Assembly (NCBI GenBank): GCA_963675135.1
Contig: OY776125.1
Location: 22,060,565 to 22,124,564, forward strand
Length of the DNA stretch: 64,000 nt
Source of the DNA: Galeopsis tetrahit
Lineage: Eukaryota; Streptophyta; Magnoliopsida; Lamiales; Lamiaceae
Direction of reading: 5' to 3'
The stretch's first letter is position 1; each line of letters begins with the position of its first letter. A program made the position numbers and the translations under genes. Positions 9,593 through 21,840 of the stretch are shown piece after piece. The notes below the pieces were generated by a model, which was not told where the DNA came from, searched no databases, and worked only from the letters and a program-made list of their open reading frames with translations.

Positions 9593-12500
9593 CTATATTT
9601 GGATCTCTGCTCCAATCCAAGCGTGAGGAAGTGGAGAGTCGATTGCATACTTTGCTAGCCGGTGTGCCACCATCGTTTTGGCTTTTGGGAGATAGTGAAT
9701 GCCGCAGCTTGCCGAACCTTTGATTACGGCTCTCAGCTCATCAATGGAGTTTGCTTCTGGACCAAAAAAGCTTCCTTTGTCCTGGCTGCTCACGGACACA
9801 GTCTCGATTGAGTCCGTGTATATCTTCACTGGTCCTATTCCCAGGATCTGGATGGCTCTCATGCTAAGAATTACCGCTTTTGCTTCTGCCCCTAACACCG
9901 AGCCAGTTGGGTTGATCTTGCTACATCCAGCTGTTAGCATTTGCCCACTCGGTGATAGTACACTGTAACCCATGCTGTAGTGGCCCTTTTCATCATTAAA
10001 ACAAGCATCAACAATCAACTTGTTTCCTTTAAAGTTTCTGAAGTTTTGTTCATGCTCTCTGATCATGAACGTTGTGGGCTGTTGTTTGATAAGGATGGTG
10101 GCCTTTTTAAAATCTGAGTGCAGCGTTTCGACCCAAGTTGCCGAGAAGACGGGTTCATTCCCACTGAGGTTCTGCTCCTGGGCTGGTTTGTGCTTGAACT
10201 TGCATCTCTCCCGCCATAATGCCCATAGACGTAGGCAGACACCGGAGAATCGCTGAGCGTCGGTCTGTGAATGAACCCACCAGAGGGTTTTTTCCAGTGG
10301 CACGTGTGCACCTTTTTTTAGGGTGTGCCAAACTTGGTGTTTTTTTCCAAAATCTTTTTGTTGCTGGGCAGAAAATCATCGTGTGTGCTTCATCCGCATA
10401 GGGGTGACCGTAGATGAAACAGTTTGGGTTAATGGGAACGTGGTGTCGTTTGAGGTTTGCTTCAGTTTGGATTATTCCCCAGGCTATTTTCCACACAAAT
10501 GTTCTGACATTGGGGGGGGGGGAGAGCAAGGCCCCAAATGATATCCCATATTTTTCCTTTCTCCCGTGGGTTCGAGGCGCTGGCCTCTGAGGGGTTGTGC
10601 TGTTGTGAAACCATCCTGTGGGAGTAACCTGATTTGACGGTGTAGCATCCTTTTTTTTCCCATTTCCAATATCGAGCGTCTTTCCCATTTTCTATGCCAA
10701 TTGGGATGCGATTTATGGCTTCAATTTCGAATTGTAGGAAATTTCTGGATAGCTTTTGATTGTCCTAGGTTTTTTGGGGGGTGATGAAGGATGCTACTTT
10801 ATCATTGCTTTCGAAGGACACCCGTGAGGTTACCTTGCCGTCCTTTAAGGTTGGGATCTAGGCGTCCCATCTAGTGTTGATGGATAGCCCGTCCCCAATC
10901 TTCCATATCAGCCCCTCCTGTAAAAGTGGTTTGCTCCAGTAGAGTGAGCTCCATATATATGATGGGTTGTTTCCCAGCGAGCTTGACATTACGTCTGAGT
11001 ACTTGAAATAGCGTGCCTTGAAGACTCTAGCAACTAGGGAATCTGGGAAGGCTATGAATCTCCATACTTGTTTTGCAAGAAGGGCCTGGTTAAAGGTGAC
11101 AAGATGTTTAAAGCCCATACCTCCTTGTTGCTTTGGTTGGCAAAGTTTCGGCCATGTCATCTAATGTATTTTTGAGGCCTCACCGTTGCCCCCCCACCAG
11201 AATCTAGCGCTCATGCGCTCGATTTCGTCGCATAAGGTCGTTGGGATCCTGAAACATTGCATGACGTACGTGGGTATGGATTGGATGACCGCTTTAATGA
11301 GAACTTCACGTCCCCCTTCCGAGAAGTTTTTGACCTTCCAGTCTTCTATTTTTTTTGCCACTCTGTCGCGGATGTATCCAAATTGCATGCGCTTACTTCT
11401 AAGTGAGAAAGTAGGCAGCCCTAGATAGACGTCGTGGCTCTGACAGACGTTGATGCTAAGGCAGTTCTTGACCTCTTCTATATTCTCCGAGTTTGTTTTG
11501 GCACTGAAGGTTATTGCAAATTTTTCAAAGTTAACAAGCTGTCCCGAGGCTTTCTCGTAAGAGTTGAGGCACGCCTTGATTTCCTTGCAGTCTCCCTTGC
11601 TAGCACGGAAGAAAATGAGGCTGTCGTCTGCGAAGAAGAGGTGGGTTATCATGGGAGCCTCTCTTGCGATAGTAACCCCTTGAATCTGACCTTCCCGGGA
11701 AACATTAGTGATAAGTGAGGAGAGGCCTTGAGAGCATAAAACAAAGAGGTATGGTGATAGTAGGTCGCCTTGGCGGATGCCACGAGACGGAGTTACATTT
11801 CCATGTACCTCTCCGTTGACTTTGAAAGAATATGAGACTGTGCGGACACATCTCATTAAAAGTGTTATCCATTTGGCTTCGAAGCCTAGTTTTTCCATGA
11901 TAGCCTCCAAGAAATTCCATTCGACTCGGTCGTAGGCATTGCTCATGTCAAGTTTGAGCGCCGCATAGCCCCCCTTGCTATTGTTGTTTTTAAGCCAGTG
12001 CATGCATTCGAATCCAAGGAGGACATTATCTGAGATGAGGCATCCCGGGATGAATGCACTTTGGTTGGGGTCAATGATTTTTCCCAACACCATTTGAAAC
12101 CTGTTAGTGATTGCTCTTGCCACTATTTTGTAGACAATGTTGCAAAGGCTTATAGGGCCGAATTCTTTCATAGTTGATGGCCTGTTGGTTTTGGGGATCA
12201 GGGAGATAACCGTGTTATTCCATGGAGTTGGGTCAGCTTCCGCATTCAGGACCTTTAGAACATCCATGGTTATATCCAGACCAATCGTCTCCCACGCTTT
12301 TTAAAAAAATAGTGCATTGAGTCCATCTAGGCCAGGGGCCTTTGATGGATGCATGTCGAATAGGGTCTATCTTACTTCGTCCGCTGTGAACGGGGCTGTA
12401 AGAGTCGAGTTCATCTCGTTCGTCACTACTGTTTGGATTGAGTTGATTGTTTGGGCTAATTCAGCTTGCCCAGTGCCTGAGGAAGTGAATAGCTCTGAGT

Positions 12501-13713
12501 AGTATTCAGTTACTGTAGCAACAAATTCATCTTGTTGTGTACACCAGCGTCCCTGTTGATTTCATAGGCCCGAGATTGTGTTTTTCTTTTTCCTTTCTGT
12601 TGTTGATCTGTGGAAGTATTTTGTGTTTCGGTCACCATTTGTCAACCAATTGTTTCGGGACCGTTGATGCCAATATACTTCTTCTTTCGAGAGCAGCTTA
12701 TCCAATTTGGCTTCAAGTGAGCTGATTTCTGGCAGGTTGATTTGTTCGTAGGGCTCATTGTAGCGTGCTGCGATTTCCTGCTGTAGGTGTTTAATAATTC
12801 TGCTTGAGTTGCCAACTGATTTCTTTGCCCACTCTCCTAGGCCGGCTTGCACTGATTTGATCTTTTCCTCGAGGGAGCGCTTGCTTCTTGCCTTCGTCCA
12901 TATCTGGGTTAAAGCGTCTGTGTAGGAGTCTTCCAGGAGCCAGCTATTTTCGAAGGTAAAATTCTTTTTTCAGTGCCTCTGAGTGTGATTATGGAGGTTT
13001 GCTGAATGGCCGTTTGTGAGAAGTTTGATGGGACGATGGTCGGAGCCATAATAGTCGAGATGGTGCACTTCAGCATTTGTGATTGCTGTCCTCCAGTCCA
13101 TACAAGCAATGTATCTTTCTAGTCTTTCCAGAATTAATTCAGTTCCTTTCGTTTTGTTGATCCATGTGAACTGTGGACCTTGGAAACCTATATCTGAGAG
13201 GCTTATGTCCATAAATGTGGTGCGGAGGTCTTCCATAGCAGTAGGTGATCTGGAATTACCCCCTTGTTTTTCAGAGCTTAGAGTGATTTCATTGAAATCT
13301 CCTCCAACTACCCATCCACATGTGTTTTGTTGAGGCCGTGTACTTAATTTTCTGAGAAGTTCCCAAGAGTGTTTGTGCAATGTTTGTTTCGGGTTGCCGT
13401 AAAAGCCAGTAAAGCGCCAACACAAATTATCAATATGAACTATGTTATCAATGTGCCCCAAAGAAGAAGACAAGACGAAAACTTTTGATTTATTAAACTA
13501 TAAAAGGATAAGGCCACCACTACGCCCAATGGCGTCAACAACATAACAGTTTTCAAACTTCAGCAATTGTTTCCATCTAGTACAAGTAGAACTAATAATT
13601 TTAGACTCACTAATAAAGAGTAAGTCGGGGGAGTGGTCTGTCACCAGACGTAGGAGGTTGTCGAATGCCCGTTGCCCCCCAAGACCACGGGAATTCCAGT
13701 AGATGCAACTCAT
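9593..13713 (-). pseudogene. LINE ORF2: endonuclease, reverse transcriptase, RNase H (decayed)
   Basis: ORF2 starts with ATG at 13713, two bases after the ORF1 stop. Domain order on the minus strand: apurinic-type endonuclease (WNSRGLGG start, VVGGDFNE at about 13320, GSDHRPI at about 13030), reverse transcriptase (11161-12267; LDMSNAYDRVEW, RGIRQGDLLSPYLFV, FFADDS with both aspartates present), a zinc-binding linker (10155-10688), and RNase H (9593-10303; VDACFN, GAEAKA, YTDSIE supplying the catalytic D, E, D). The reading frame is interrupted by several in-frame stops (for example at about 13498, 12970 and 11161) and by frame changes in the linker, so it is not functional. Confidence 0.9.
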
Positions 13714-13715
13714 TT

Positions 13716-14687
13716 CTATCGGCGGGGCTGGTACGCGCCAACCTCCGTCGTTGAAGATTCGGTCTCCGTGTTGTTCACACACTGTTTTTTGTGTCCCCCT
13801 CCAGTCCTAGCATCTTCTTTCCAGTTGCGTTTTTTGCCCTCAGAGGATTCAGGGTCGTTGGAAGTTTCTTCATTGAGGTCTGGGCCCATGAACTCTTCTC
13901 TAAGAGTGTCATCAAATTCATTTCCTTCGGAATTGTTTTCCATTGTGGCCAGAATTTCGGAGGCATCTAAGCCTCGTTGCCCCTCAGCACGCATCCATGT
14001 TCCATAGGTCTTGATACTAGAGGGTGGTTTAGCAAGCCAACAGTCCCTCTCGACATGGTCCAGACAACCGCAAATAAAACAGAAATCCATCAACCGTTCA
14101 TACCTGAAAAGGACAGCCATACGTCTCCCTGCAATGGTGATGGTTATTCCTCTGCTCAGTGGTCTGTTCACATCCACCATTACGGGAACCCTAAAACAGC
14201 GGCCTCGCGCGGATCCATCGTGGTGGCTATCTACGTCCAGGACCCCTCCAATGGCGGAGCCGATGAGAAAGCTATTGTGTCTTGTCATGGCCCTAATCTA
14301 GAACCCGTGGATTTGGGCCCAGAAAGGGATGAGCGACAGTCTCAGATCAGATGGTCTTTCGTCCCATTTCATACGGTCAAGGATGAGCACCGTACTCTTG
14401 AAGTTCCAAGGCTGTCGTTCATAGATGCGGTCGCATATTTCTCCGTCAATGAAGTCAAAAATGAAGATCCCATCGTCAATTGGGATGACCCTCATGGTGG
14501 ATGATAGGCGCCAGATCCGCCTCATTGCCAGTTCTAGTTCGACGGGGCCAATGTTTTTTTTTATTGCAAATCTCCCCACTAGGGATGTTCGATGATCGTA
14601 GAGCTTTGATTCATCGAGGGCGATTTCGCAGCATTCGGCTTCGGTGAGGGTGAATTTCTCCCAGAGCAGGTTCAGTTCGTCGGCCAT
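13716..14687 (-). pseudogene. LINE ORF1: nucleic-acid-binding gag-like protein
   Basis: Starts at the ATG at 14687 (MADELNLLWEKF). The first ~130 residues match the DUF4283 domain typical of plant LINE ORF1. A CCHC knuckle, CFICGCLDHVERDC, follows in the second half, then an acidic tail. One in-frame TAG at 14298-14300 divides it; the frame is otherwise open to 13716. The protein would bind LINE RNA. Confidence 0.85.
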
Positions 14688-15045
14688 TTTTTGGGGGGGG
14701 GGGGGGTTTAGTACGATTCGAAGGGGGGTTGAGTGGTGTTGGATGAGTTGTTCAGATCTGTAGTTCTTATAGTGTGGAGGCTGTATTTGGAAAAGGAAGG
14801 GGATCGAGCAGAATATCGTAATTGTTGACTTTGTGAGGAGAATTTGTATCAGATCCCAGAATTTTTGGGAAAGGGGAGTCATTTTAGACCGGGGGGAGCC
14901 ATGATTGGCCGGAGAGGATTTGGGAAAGGATTTGATTCTTTCATTGTCGATCACTTGTCGCCGGAAATTGCCAATCGGATCCCGTGGGTTTCGGCCATTT
15001 TTCTCTCTCTCTGTACTAATATGATGTTTTAGGTGAATAAAAATA

Positions 15046-15230
15046 ATTAAAAAATAAATAAATTCCGCCGGTGGTCCGACAGCGTTACCGACGGAAATTT
15101 ATTTTAACATTAAATGTTCGTCGGTTTCTGTCGGAACTACCGACGAAATTAAATTTTATATTTTTTAAATGCGAAATTATATTCCGTCGGTCATTAATTC
15201 CGTCGGTAACGTAACTCGAAAAAAAAATTA
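15046..15230. repeat. Left subterminal repeat array of CACTA-2 (continued)
   Basis: CCGTCGG-type units resume directly after the LINE target duplication, and the last recognisable unit is near 15207. 15231-15659 then holds a short GC-richer stretch (gacccggccaaacccgac) and AT-rich sequence without a gene. Confidence 0.8.
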
Positions 15231-15659
15231 ACAGGGCTGGATCAGACCTGACCTAGGCCGGACCCGGCCAAACCCGACCCGATCCCCAAGCTTTTATTGT
15301 GGGCGCCTAGTCAGGGGCGCCTACCACTTGGACAAGTGTGTTACTTGTTCGTAATTGTAATATTAATTGTATATGTACTCATTTTCGGCCCATTTTTTTT
15401 AAAAAAAATTCACAAAATTAATTTCTTTCACATAAATTAATAATTAAATTTGTAATCTATCTTTATTGTAAATTAAATTTTTATAATTTATATATTTTTA
15501 AATATTAAAATATTCATATTTTTACCTAAAATATTCATATTTTTACTATTTTTTTTTTAATTCCAAAAAATTAATTTATTTTCACACTTTTTAACTTAAT
15601 GATAAATAAATCTTTTTAAATTGTACATCTCATAAAATAATTAGCTTACATTATATAAT

Positions 15660-16949
15660 TTAATATTCATCTTCTTCCTCTTCCTCTTCATCTTCTTCAT
15701 CTACATTTTCATTATTTGCCTCATCTTCCTCCTCTTCATCATCTTCCTCCACTTCGTCCTCTTCCTCTTCATCATCCTCTTCATTTTCATCATCTTCCTC
15801 ATTTCCACTATCGTTTTCAATTTCGATCAATTGTGAATTTCCAGTCGTCAAGTCTACGTGGATATTCAAATCTCCTGTAAAGACTTCAGTTCGAGCCTCT
15901 ATTTGTTCCATTTGAAACGGAGAATCATCTTCATCACTCTTTTCCTTTGTAGGGATTTCTACCATTGATCTTGCATTTACTTTGCAAACAGCGTGCCATT
16001 CAATTTTACTACGTGATCGTACTGGATACTTGCAGTAGTATACTTGAGATACTTGATGGGCAAATACAATGGATCATCCCCAATATAGCTCCTTTTCGGA
16101 TTAACATCCACGAGTTTGTACTCCGGATGAATCCTTGTTCCTGAGGGACCTGAATCAAACCAATGACACTTGAACAACACTACAGTCTTTGCGGGATATC
16201 CCGAATATTCTACTTCAACGACTTCGTGCAACACCCCATAGTAGTCACTTGCATCTGCATTGTAGTTTGCACTGTTAATGCAAACACCACTGTTGGTAGT
16301 CGTTTTTCTTGATGCATACTCGGATGTATGAAATCTGTAGCCCTTCACAATATAGTCGTTGTAAGTCTTTACACAACGTAGTGGTCCTTTGCTGAGATCC
16401 CTTAAGAATCGATTCTCAAAATCGTTTGACCGTCCCTATACAGTTCAAATAATTAACATTAATTATGAATCATATTTATTTACGTAAAATTTAAGGAAAT
16501 GGTACTCACATAACGTTGGAACCATCGGACAAAATCACGTTGAAGACGAGCATCAATATATGTATCTGAGATGTTTTGTTCTGTTCGTTGTAGTTCTTGA
16601 GTATACATCCTAATTCACAACATCCAATCACAATTAATATTAAATTACATAAATGAAGTAGTTATTAATAATTTTATTAGATGATAAAAATATGAAATAC
16701 TTACTCAATGTAAGGCTGAACTTCATCACAATTCAATAACACATACGTTTGTGCTATTTATGCCTCTCTGTTCGTCTCCCACTCTCGTTCAGTGAATTTT
16801 CCTATAGGTCATCCCTTAGACTTGAATATAAACAGCATTCCATCGACCTCTTCACCGATATTGTCTGTACCTCTACCACCGTAGTTACGTGGTTCACTTC
16901 TCAACCGAGTGTTGACATGATCTTCAAAATAATAAGAACAAAACATGTC
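15660..16949 (-). pseudogene. TNPD/TNP2-type transposase, C-terminal remnant with DUF4216
   Basis: Three minus-strand exon remnants are visible: about 16704-16949, 16510-16609, and 16435 down to 15660. The first contains an RNYGGRG...IFKSKG block and a YVLLNCDEVQPYI motif, typical of the region after the TNP2 core. The last contains DUF4216 (GYRFHT, TNSGVCI, DYYGVLHEV, VVLFKCHWFDS), followed by a strongly acidic Glu/Asp tail ending at 15660. Damage: stops at 16811-16809 and 16760-16758, and a one-base frameshift near 16040 in DUF4216. The N-terminal domain and the catalytic core are absent; sequence to the right of 16949 is the internal CCGTCGG block. The deletion thus removed most of the gene. 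Confidence 0.8.
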
Positions 16950-16950
16950 A

Positions 16951-17061
16951 ACCTCCGACGGATTTTGAAATTCCGTCGGTAGAGTAGCGCCAAAAAATTC
17001 TGTCGGTAGAGTACATTACCGACGGAAAATTCTGTCAGCAGACTTTATTTCCGTCGGTAAT
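16951..17061. repeat. Internal block of CCGTCGG motifs in CACTA-2
   Basis: Counterpart of 857-1020 in copy 1. Here it abuts the truncated TNPD remnant directly and is slightly decayed (for example tctgtcggt for tccgtcggt). 17062-17281 is spacer with repeated 'aaaataaatagttcgaca' words, as in copy 1. Confidence 0.8.
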
Positions 17062-17281
17062 TTGGCGGAATAAAAAAAAAATTCGAAAAAATTTCGAAAA
17101 ACACTTTTACTTTATACCCAGTTTGGCGGAATTAAAAACAATAACATAAATAAACAATACATTGACAAAAAAGCATCAACCGAAATAAATATGTCCAACA
17201 GAATAATAAATAATTCGATAGAAAATTAAATAGTTTGACAGAAAAATAAATAGTTCGACAGAAAAATAAAGTGTTCAAACA

Positions 17282-18877
17282 TCAACCATCAGCAAAGTTA
17301 AAAAACTCATCACTGCCTTCGAAATTCAAGTCAACGTCGTCGTCGTCTTCGGCTGCATCTGGAGCTGTAGGGGGAACTGGACCGACCGTAGCATTCAAAG
17401 GCGGAGGGTGAACGCTCATCGCCTGTGCAAAGCATGTTTCAATTTGATCAGCAAACATCCCCAACGATCGACCCATAGTGTCAGTTAGCTGTCGGAAGTA
17501 GTGGTTCATCTAGTTTACTAGGTTCGGGTCCGTAACAGCAGTGGAGGATACAGAAGCCTACGATGCACACTGGGACGAACTGGACGACGCAGCTCTCACA
17601 GTGCGGCTCATCCGGCCAAGGCCAAGGATCCGTCCTCGATCAGCCGGTGCAACGTCCACGTAAATCTGGTTAAGGTCAACCGGCGGAGGGGGAGTGCTGG
17701 GCCCGGCTTGAGCAGAAGCCTGTGTCGTGACCTCTTCAATCCTCCGGTTCACATTCAACTACATAATTTAAAAAATTAAATTAATACATAGTTTAATACA
17801 TTTAATTAATTAAATATTAAACAAAAATTACAATTTAATTAAACTTACGTGAAGCTCGGTAGTGCACCCATATGTCGACGTTTGCGTATTTGGATCAAAC
17901 GGATGAAGAAGGTTCAACCGATCCACGTGTGTGGGTTCACGCCCAAGATCCCGCTCCTATTTCGTACCAAATGAGCATATTTTATATAATATTATATAAA
18001 TAATTGAACTAAATTTAGTGAACACTTACTAGAGCAATTGAGTGCTCATACGTGGATCGGGACCCCCCCCCCCGATGCCTTGACATCCCACCTCCCACAT
18101 CAGTTCTACGGTTGGCTCGAGCAGTATTACACTTCTACACGTACTCCGGGCTACTCCAATACGTGGTCAACGTGTTCCACACGTCAACTCCATTTTCGTC
18201 CACACCCAACGTCTGCACCTTGCCACGACGACGCCAAGCCGTTCTCCAGGTGTACATTACCTCATTATACCTAGATTGACATGAAGCGACCCAGTGCGTG
18301 TGAATATCGTCGTCCGAGAAGTACTCCCTATGCCAATAAACATGTTTCTGCACATATTCGTTCAGCATATTTATCAAATAATATATATAATAAATTGTTT
18401 ATTAATATTTAATTGAATGCGTTCAAATACCTGGAATTCCTCCCAATATTCATCCTTTTACGTAGGCGGCACCTTCAGCCAATAGTAGGCATTCTCAGCA
18501 ATCTTGCACTTAACAATCGAATCAGTGCAAATCTTCGACACCTCGTTACCAGGAATTAATCTGTGACATTATATATTAAGAAACAAACACATTATAAATT
18601 AAAAAATTTATAAAAATTAATGTTATTAAATATTGTTAAACCTTAAAATTATTTAATTAATTACTTACTGTCCTAGATCAATCCATACGTTCAGTCTGGT
18701 TTCTCGGGATGCCCGCATGGGATGTTGACGAGCTGCCGACGACTGAGAGGATGGCGGCGATTGTTGTGGAACAGATGGCGACGTCGTAGGAGCCAGCATC
18801 AAAGTAGGCTCAGGCCTAAGTGAGCCCTTCGACCGCCTAGGTCGAGATCCTGAGGCTCCACTAGCATCTTGACTCAT
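17282..18877 (-). pseudogene. TNPA-like gene, copy 2, with nonsense codons
   Basis: Same five-exon structure as 1265-2919: 18669-18877, 18431-18560, 18030-18347, 17849-17956 and 17282-17758. Exon 3 is 318 bp with an 11-C run, so the H-R-GGGSRS segment stays in frame. Defects relative to copy 1: a TAA near the end of exon 2 (where copy 1 has a lysine codon), a TAG in the domain just after the SSPEYV motif (copy 1 has CGG), and TAG codons in exon 5 at the Q and W positions. The copies complement each other: one is frameshifted, the other has stops. The protein cannot be made full length from this copy. Confidence 0.85.
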
Positions 18878-19961
18878 CTATTTTAATAAATAAAATTTAA
18901 CAGTATAATAAATTAATCAATAATTAATATAGTAATGAAATCAATAATTTCCTAATTTAATTAATAACATTTTAGTAATTTAAGTCAATAATTTCCTAAT
19001 TTAATCAATAACAAATTACGTTACTAATGAAATCAATAATTTTCCAAACTAATTAATAATAACTTAATTTAAACAATAACAATAATTACTATATTAATCA
19101 AACAACACCCCTACTTATAACAATAATTACTAATTTAATCAACAATAATAACCTAGTTTAATTATCAAAACTAACTAACAAGTACCAATTATATATTAAT
19201 TAAATAAACAAAATATATACTCCCTCCGTCCAATTTTATTATTCCCACTTTCCTTTTTTGGTTGTCCAATTTTATTATGCATATACCCTTTTTGGAAACA
19301 ATACTATTCATACTACTTTATCTCCACCCTCCTACCATCACTTATTTACCCACTTTGCCATTCACTTTATTCATAAACAATCATTTATTTATAAATGGAC
19401 CCCACAATACCCTATCATACCCTCAACTTATATACTTTATGAATAAACTAATCAATATTCATTAAAAACCGTGCCCGGAGAAGTGGGCATAATAAAATTG
19501 GACGGAGGGAGTAATAAACTAACGTAAAAAATTAATAAATTTATCAAGAACTACACTATATATAACACGAATAATTAATTAATTACAATTAACCAATAAA
19601 AACATATAATCCACGTACTAATATATATTTGAATTAATTATACATATTCATCAACTACGTACATGCAATTTTATAATAATTAACATGCAATTTATAATAA
19701 TTCAATAACATTTTTATAATAATTAACATGCAATAATACAATAACTTAATTAAAATTAATTAAGAATTTATAAAACGCACCGTTTAAATTGAAGAAAACT
19801 GGGGTAGATGGTCGTTATGCTCTTTGTCGTTCAATCAAAAAAAAAAGAAAATTCAATCCACGCACGAGACCACCACGAACAGAGGAGAGGAAAGTGAAGA
19901 AAAAAAAATTCCTTCTTGAGGAAACTGCCGAAGGCAGTTCTTATAAAAAAAAAAAAAAATC
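18878..19961. other. CACTA-2 AT-rich region upstream of the TNPA-like gene
   Basis: Colinear with 2920-3734 of copy 1 but enlarged by the MITE at 19220-19511. Otherwise AT-rich and noncoding. Confidence 0.5.
19220..19511. mobile_element. Stowaway-like MITE, 292 bp, inside CACTA-2
   Basis: Terminal inverted repeats are almost perfect: CTCCCTCCGTCCAATTTTAT at the left and the inverse at the right (ATAAAATTGGACGGAGGGAG). It is flanked by TA (19218-19219 and 19512-19513). Copy 1 of the CACTA family lacks it at the equivalent place, so it inserted after the two copies separated. Confidence 0.9.
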
Positions 19962-20297
19962 GCTACCGACGGAAATATCCGTCGGTAGCGCGCGAATATT
20001 TAATTCACGCGTCTTTTCATTGGTATCCGAGGCGGTGGGTCAAAGCGGGTCAGCTACCGACGGATTATTCCGTCGGTAGACGCAATTTGAACGACCGACG
20101 AAAAATTATGTGGGGAAGCAGGCCTAAAACGGCACCGTTTACCTATCAAACTGAATTCCGTCGGGACTTCCCGACGGATGATGAAATCCGTCGGAAGACA
20201 GTCGATTCCAATATTCCGTCAGAGATCCGTTAGGACGGCCGACGGAATGGATTCCGTCGGTAGTCTTCCGTCGAAAAATCCCACATTTTTTGTAGTG
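19962..20297. repeat. Right subterminal repeat array and terminus of CACTA-2
   Basis: A CCGTCGG array homologous to 3735-4081, with scattered point changes. It ends in the inverted CACTACAAAAAA at 20286-20297. Confidence 0.85.
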
Positions 20298-20300
20298 AGA

Positions 20301-21030
20301 TCATTTTCTCTAAGAAGTATCCATATTAAATATATTCCATAAAAATCGTAATTTCTTCCTTCCTTCTCTCACTTTTTTCTTCATTTTTCATCTTCATCTT
20401 CTCTCCATCGCCGTCAGTCGTCCAACCCTTGTAGTCGCCCAATGCCCGCCGTCTAATCCTCCCTTTTTTTTTTCTTCTGTAATTTCTGAAATAAATCGGC
20501 GATGGCGGCGTCCCTCCTTCGCCCAGCGACACTGCCTCCTCCTCCTCCCCTACCCAAGGCCGCGCCCCTCCTCTCTCACGCCGCTGCCCTGCCTTCCCTC
20601 CTCCCTCTTTTTCGTTTTTTATTTTATTTCTGTAACTCTATCGACGGCAATGGCCAAAATGCAGGGTTTTTTTTTCGACGATAGTGTATATTTTCGACCA
20701 AGAGTTGTTGAATTAATTAATTTTTTTTTTAAAATTCTTACGATAAAAGTTGTCGACAAGAGTGTTTTTGGTCGATAAACCAGTGTCAAATTTTTTTTTT
20801 TTTTAATTTCTAAGTAATTTTTTTTTATTTCTGCTGAGGTGGCGGTGGCCGAAAGTGCAACGGTGGCGACTCCATCAACTACGGTTAGAGTTTTAATTTT
20901 AGAAGGGAGTGTATCTATTTATAAATATTTTACTAGAAAGATAAATTCGAATTTTCACATATGTATTTAATTAATAAATGTAGAGGAGAAGTATATTTAA
21001 TAAGTATGGAGGGGTATATAGCCTGGCCCT
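20301..21030. repeat. Decayed relic related to the TIR element at 58287-59163
   Basis: Contains TTTTCGACC, GTTGTCGACAAG and GGTCGATAAACCAGTGTC words matching the TCGAC-rich interior of 58480-58690 (inverted), a GC-rich patch (20500-20600), and an end reading ggaggggtatata (21009-21021) like the terminus of that element. A 60-codon proline/leucine-rich frame in the GC-rich patch is not convincing as a gene. Confidence 0.4.
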
Positions 21031-21558
21031 ATATATACCTCAGTCCAGTCCAAATAAATGAGTTAGTCAAAATTTAATTTTAGTAATACAATGGCCCACT
21101 GAAATCAAATCTTATAAATGCTTTAGGTTTAGATGAGTTAAATGAGTTTGAAAAAAAAAAAATTTTGATCTACTGTAATTTATTTTTAATTGTTTGCATA
21201 TGTATAAATGAGTTAATTACAGTAGACTACAGTACATTCGTCCCGATGCAAATATGATTATATTTTAAAGTTTTAATTAATGATTTCTTAAAAGGGCAAA
21301 TGCTTATTTCTATGAGTTAAATGAAAATACTGAGCATTGTGTAATGCTTGATAGTGACATCTAAATACAAGTTATTTTTTCTATCCCTAATAATACACCC
21401 TACCCTAGTAGGCAAAAGTCAAGTCAAGGAATGTGGGTTTCTATTTTCAATGGAGGAATTGAATATTTATGGGGGCTAAGTGGCTCACTCTAGACGTTTA
21501 TGTACGTGGGGTATAGTATCTGACGACGGCCGATTTTTTATGTTTTCAAAATTATATA

Positions 21559-21838
21559 CTTCCTTCATTTTTTTTTATTATGTGTTCTTTATTTTTTTAA
21601 ATATTTTTAAAATAAATGTCATTCTACATTTTTTTTTCTTTAAATTTGACAATTTTATACTTATAAATATGGTATAACATAAATCATGAAAAATTCATAA
21701 CTATTGTATATATGAATATCACCTACATTATTGAATATTAAAATTATTTATCATTAATGAAGGGTAAAATGATCCATAATTTAATATCTTAATTGGTTGA
21801 AAAATATTAAAATGACATTTAATTAAAAAATGAGGGAG
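21559..21838. mobile_element. Stowaway-like MITE remnant
   Basis: The left end CTTCCTTCATTTTTTTTTATTA and the right end (inverse CTCCCTCATTTTTTAATTAAA) are imperfect inverted repeats with TA on both sides. No coding sequence. Confidence 0.5.
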
Positions 21839-21840
21839 TA

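Larger units (their letters stand above)
9525..15030 (-). mobile_element. L1-type LINE, near full length, inserted in CACTA-2
   Basis: The minus-strand non-LTR retrotransposon is flanked by an exact 15-bp target duplication AGGTGAATAAAAATA (9510-9524 and 15031-15045). Its 3' end is a poly(A) seen as twelve T (9525-9536). It has ORF1 (14687-13716) and ORF2 (13713-9593), both broken. The insertion splits the left subterminal array of the CACTA element, so it is younger than that copy. The 5' leader is about 340 bp and contains a run of about twelve G/C near 14693-14706. Confidence 0.92.
9240..20297 (-). mobile_element. CACTA (En/Spm) transposon, copy 2, complete with nested insertions
   Basis: Starts CACTACAAAAAACGCG at 9240, ends TTTTTTGTAGTG at 20297, and is flanked by AGA at 9237-9239 and AGA at 20298-20300, a perfect 3-bp target duplication. 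Both ends carry CCGTCGG arrays. Net length without the LINE (9525-15030 plus one 15-bp duplication) and the MITE is about 5.2 kb. It contains a deleted, frameshifted TNPD remnant and a TNPA-like gene with several nonsense codons, so it is non-autonomous now. Its homology to copy 1 (1-4081) spans the TNPA gene and right end. Confidence 0.93.

Noticed and set aside
15660..15965. Separate acidic (Glu/Asp-rich) small protein
   Set aside because: In the shifted frame it is the continuous C-terminal tail of the TNPD DUF4216 region; it has no start of its own.
20502..20684. Proline/leucine-rich 60-codon ORF
   Set aside because: Lies in a low-complexity GC-rich patch of a transposon relic; no domain or gene structure.
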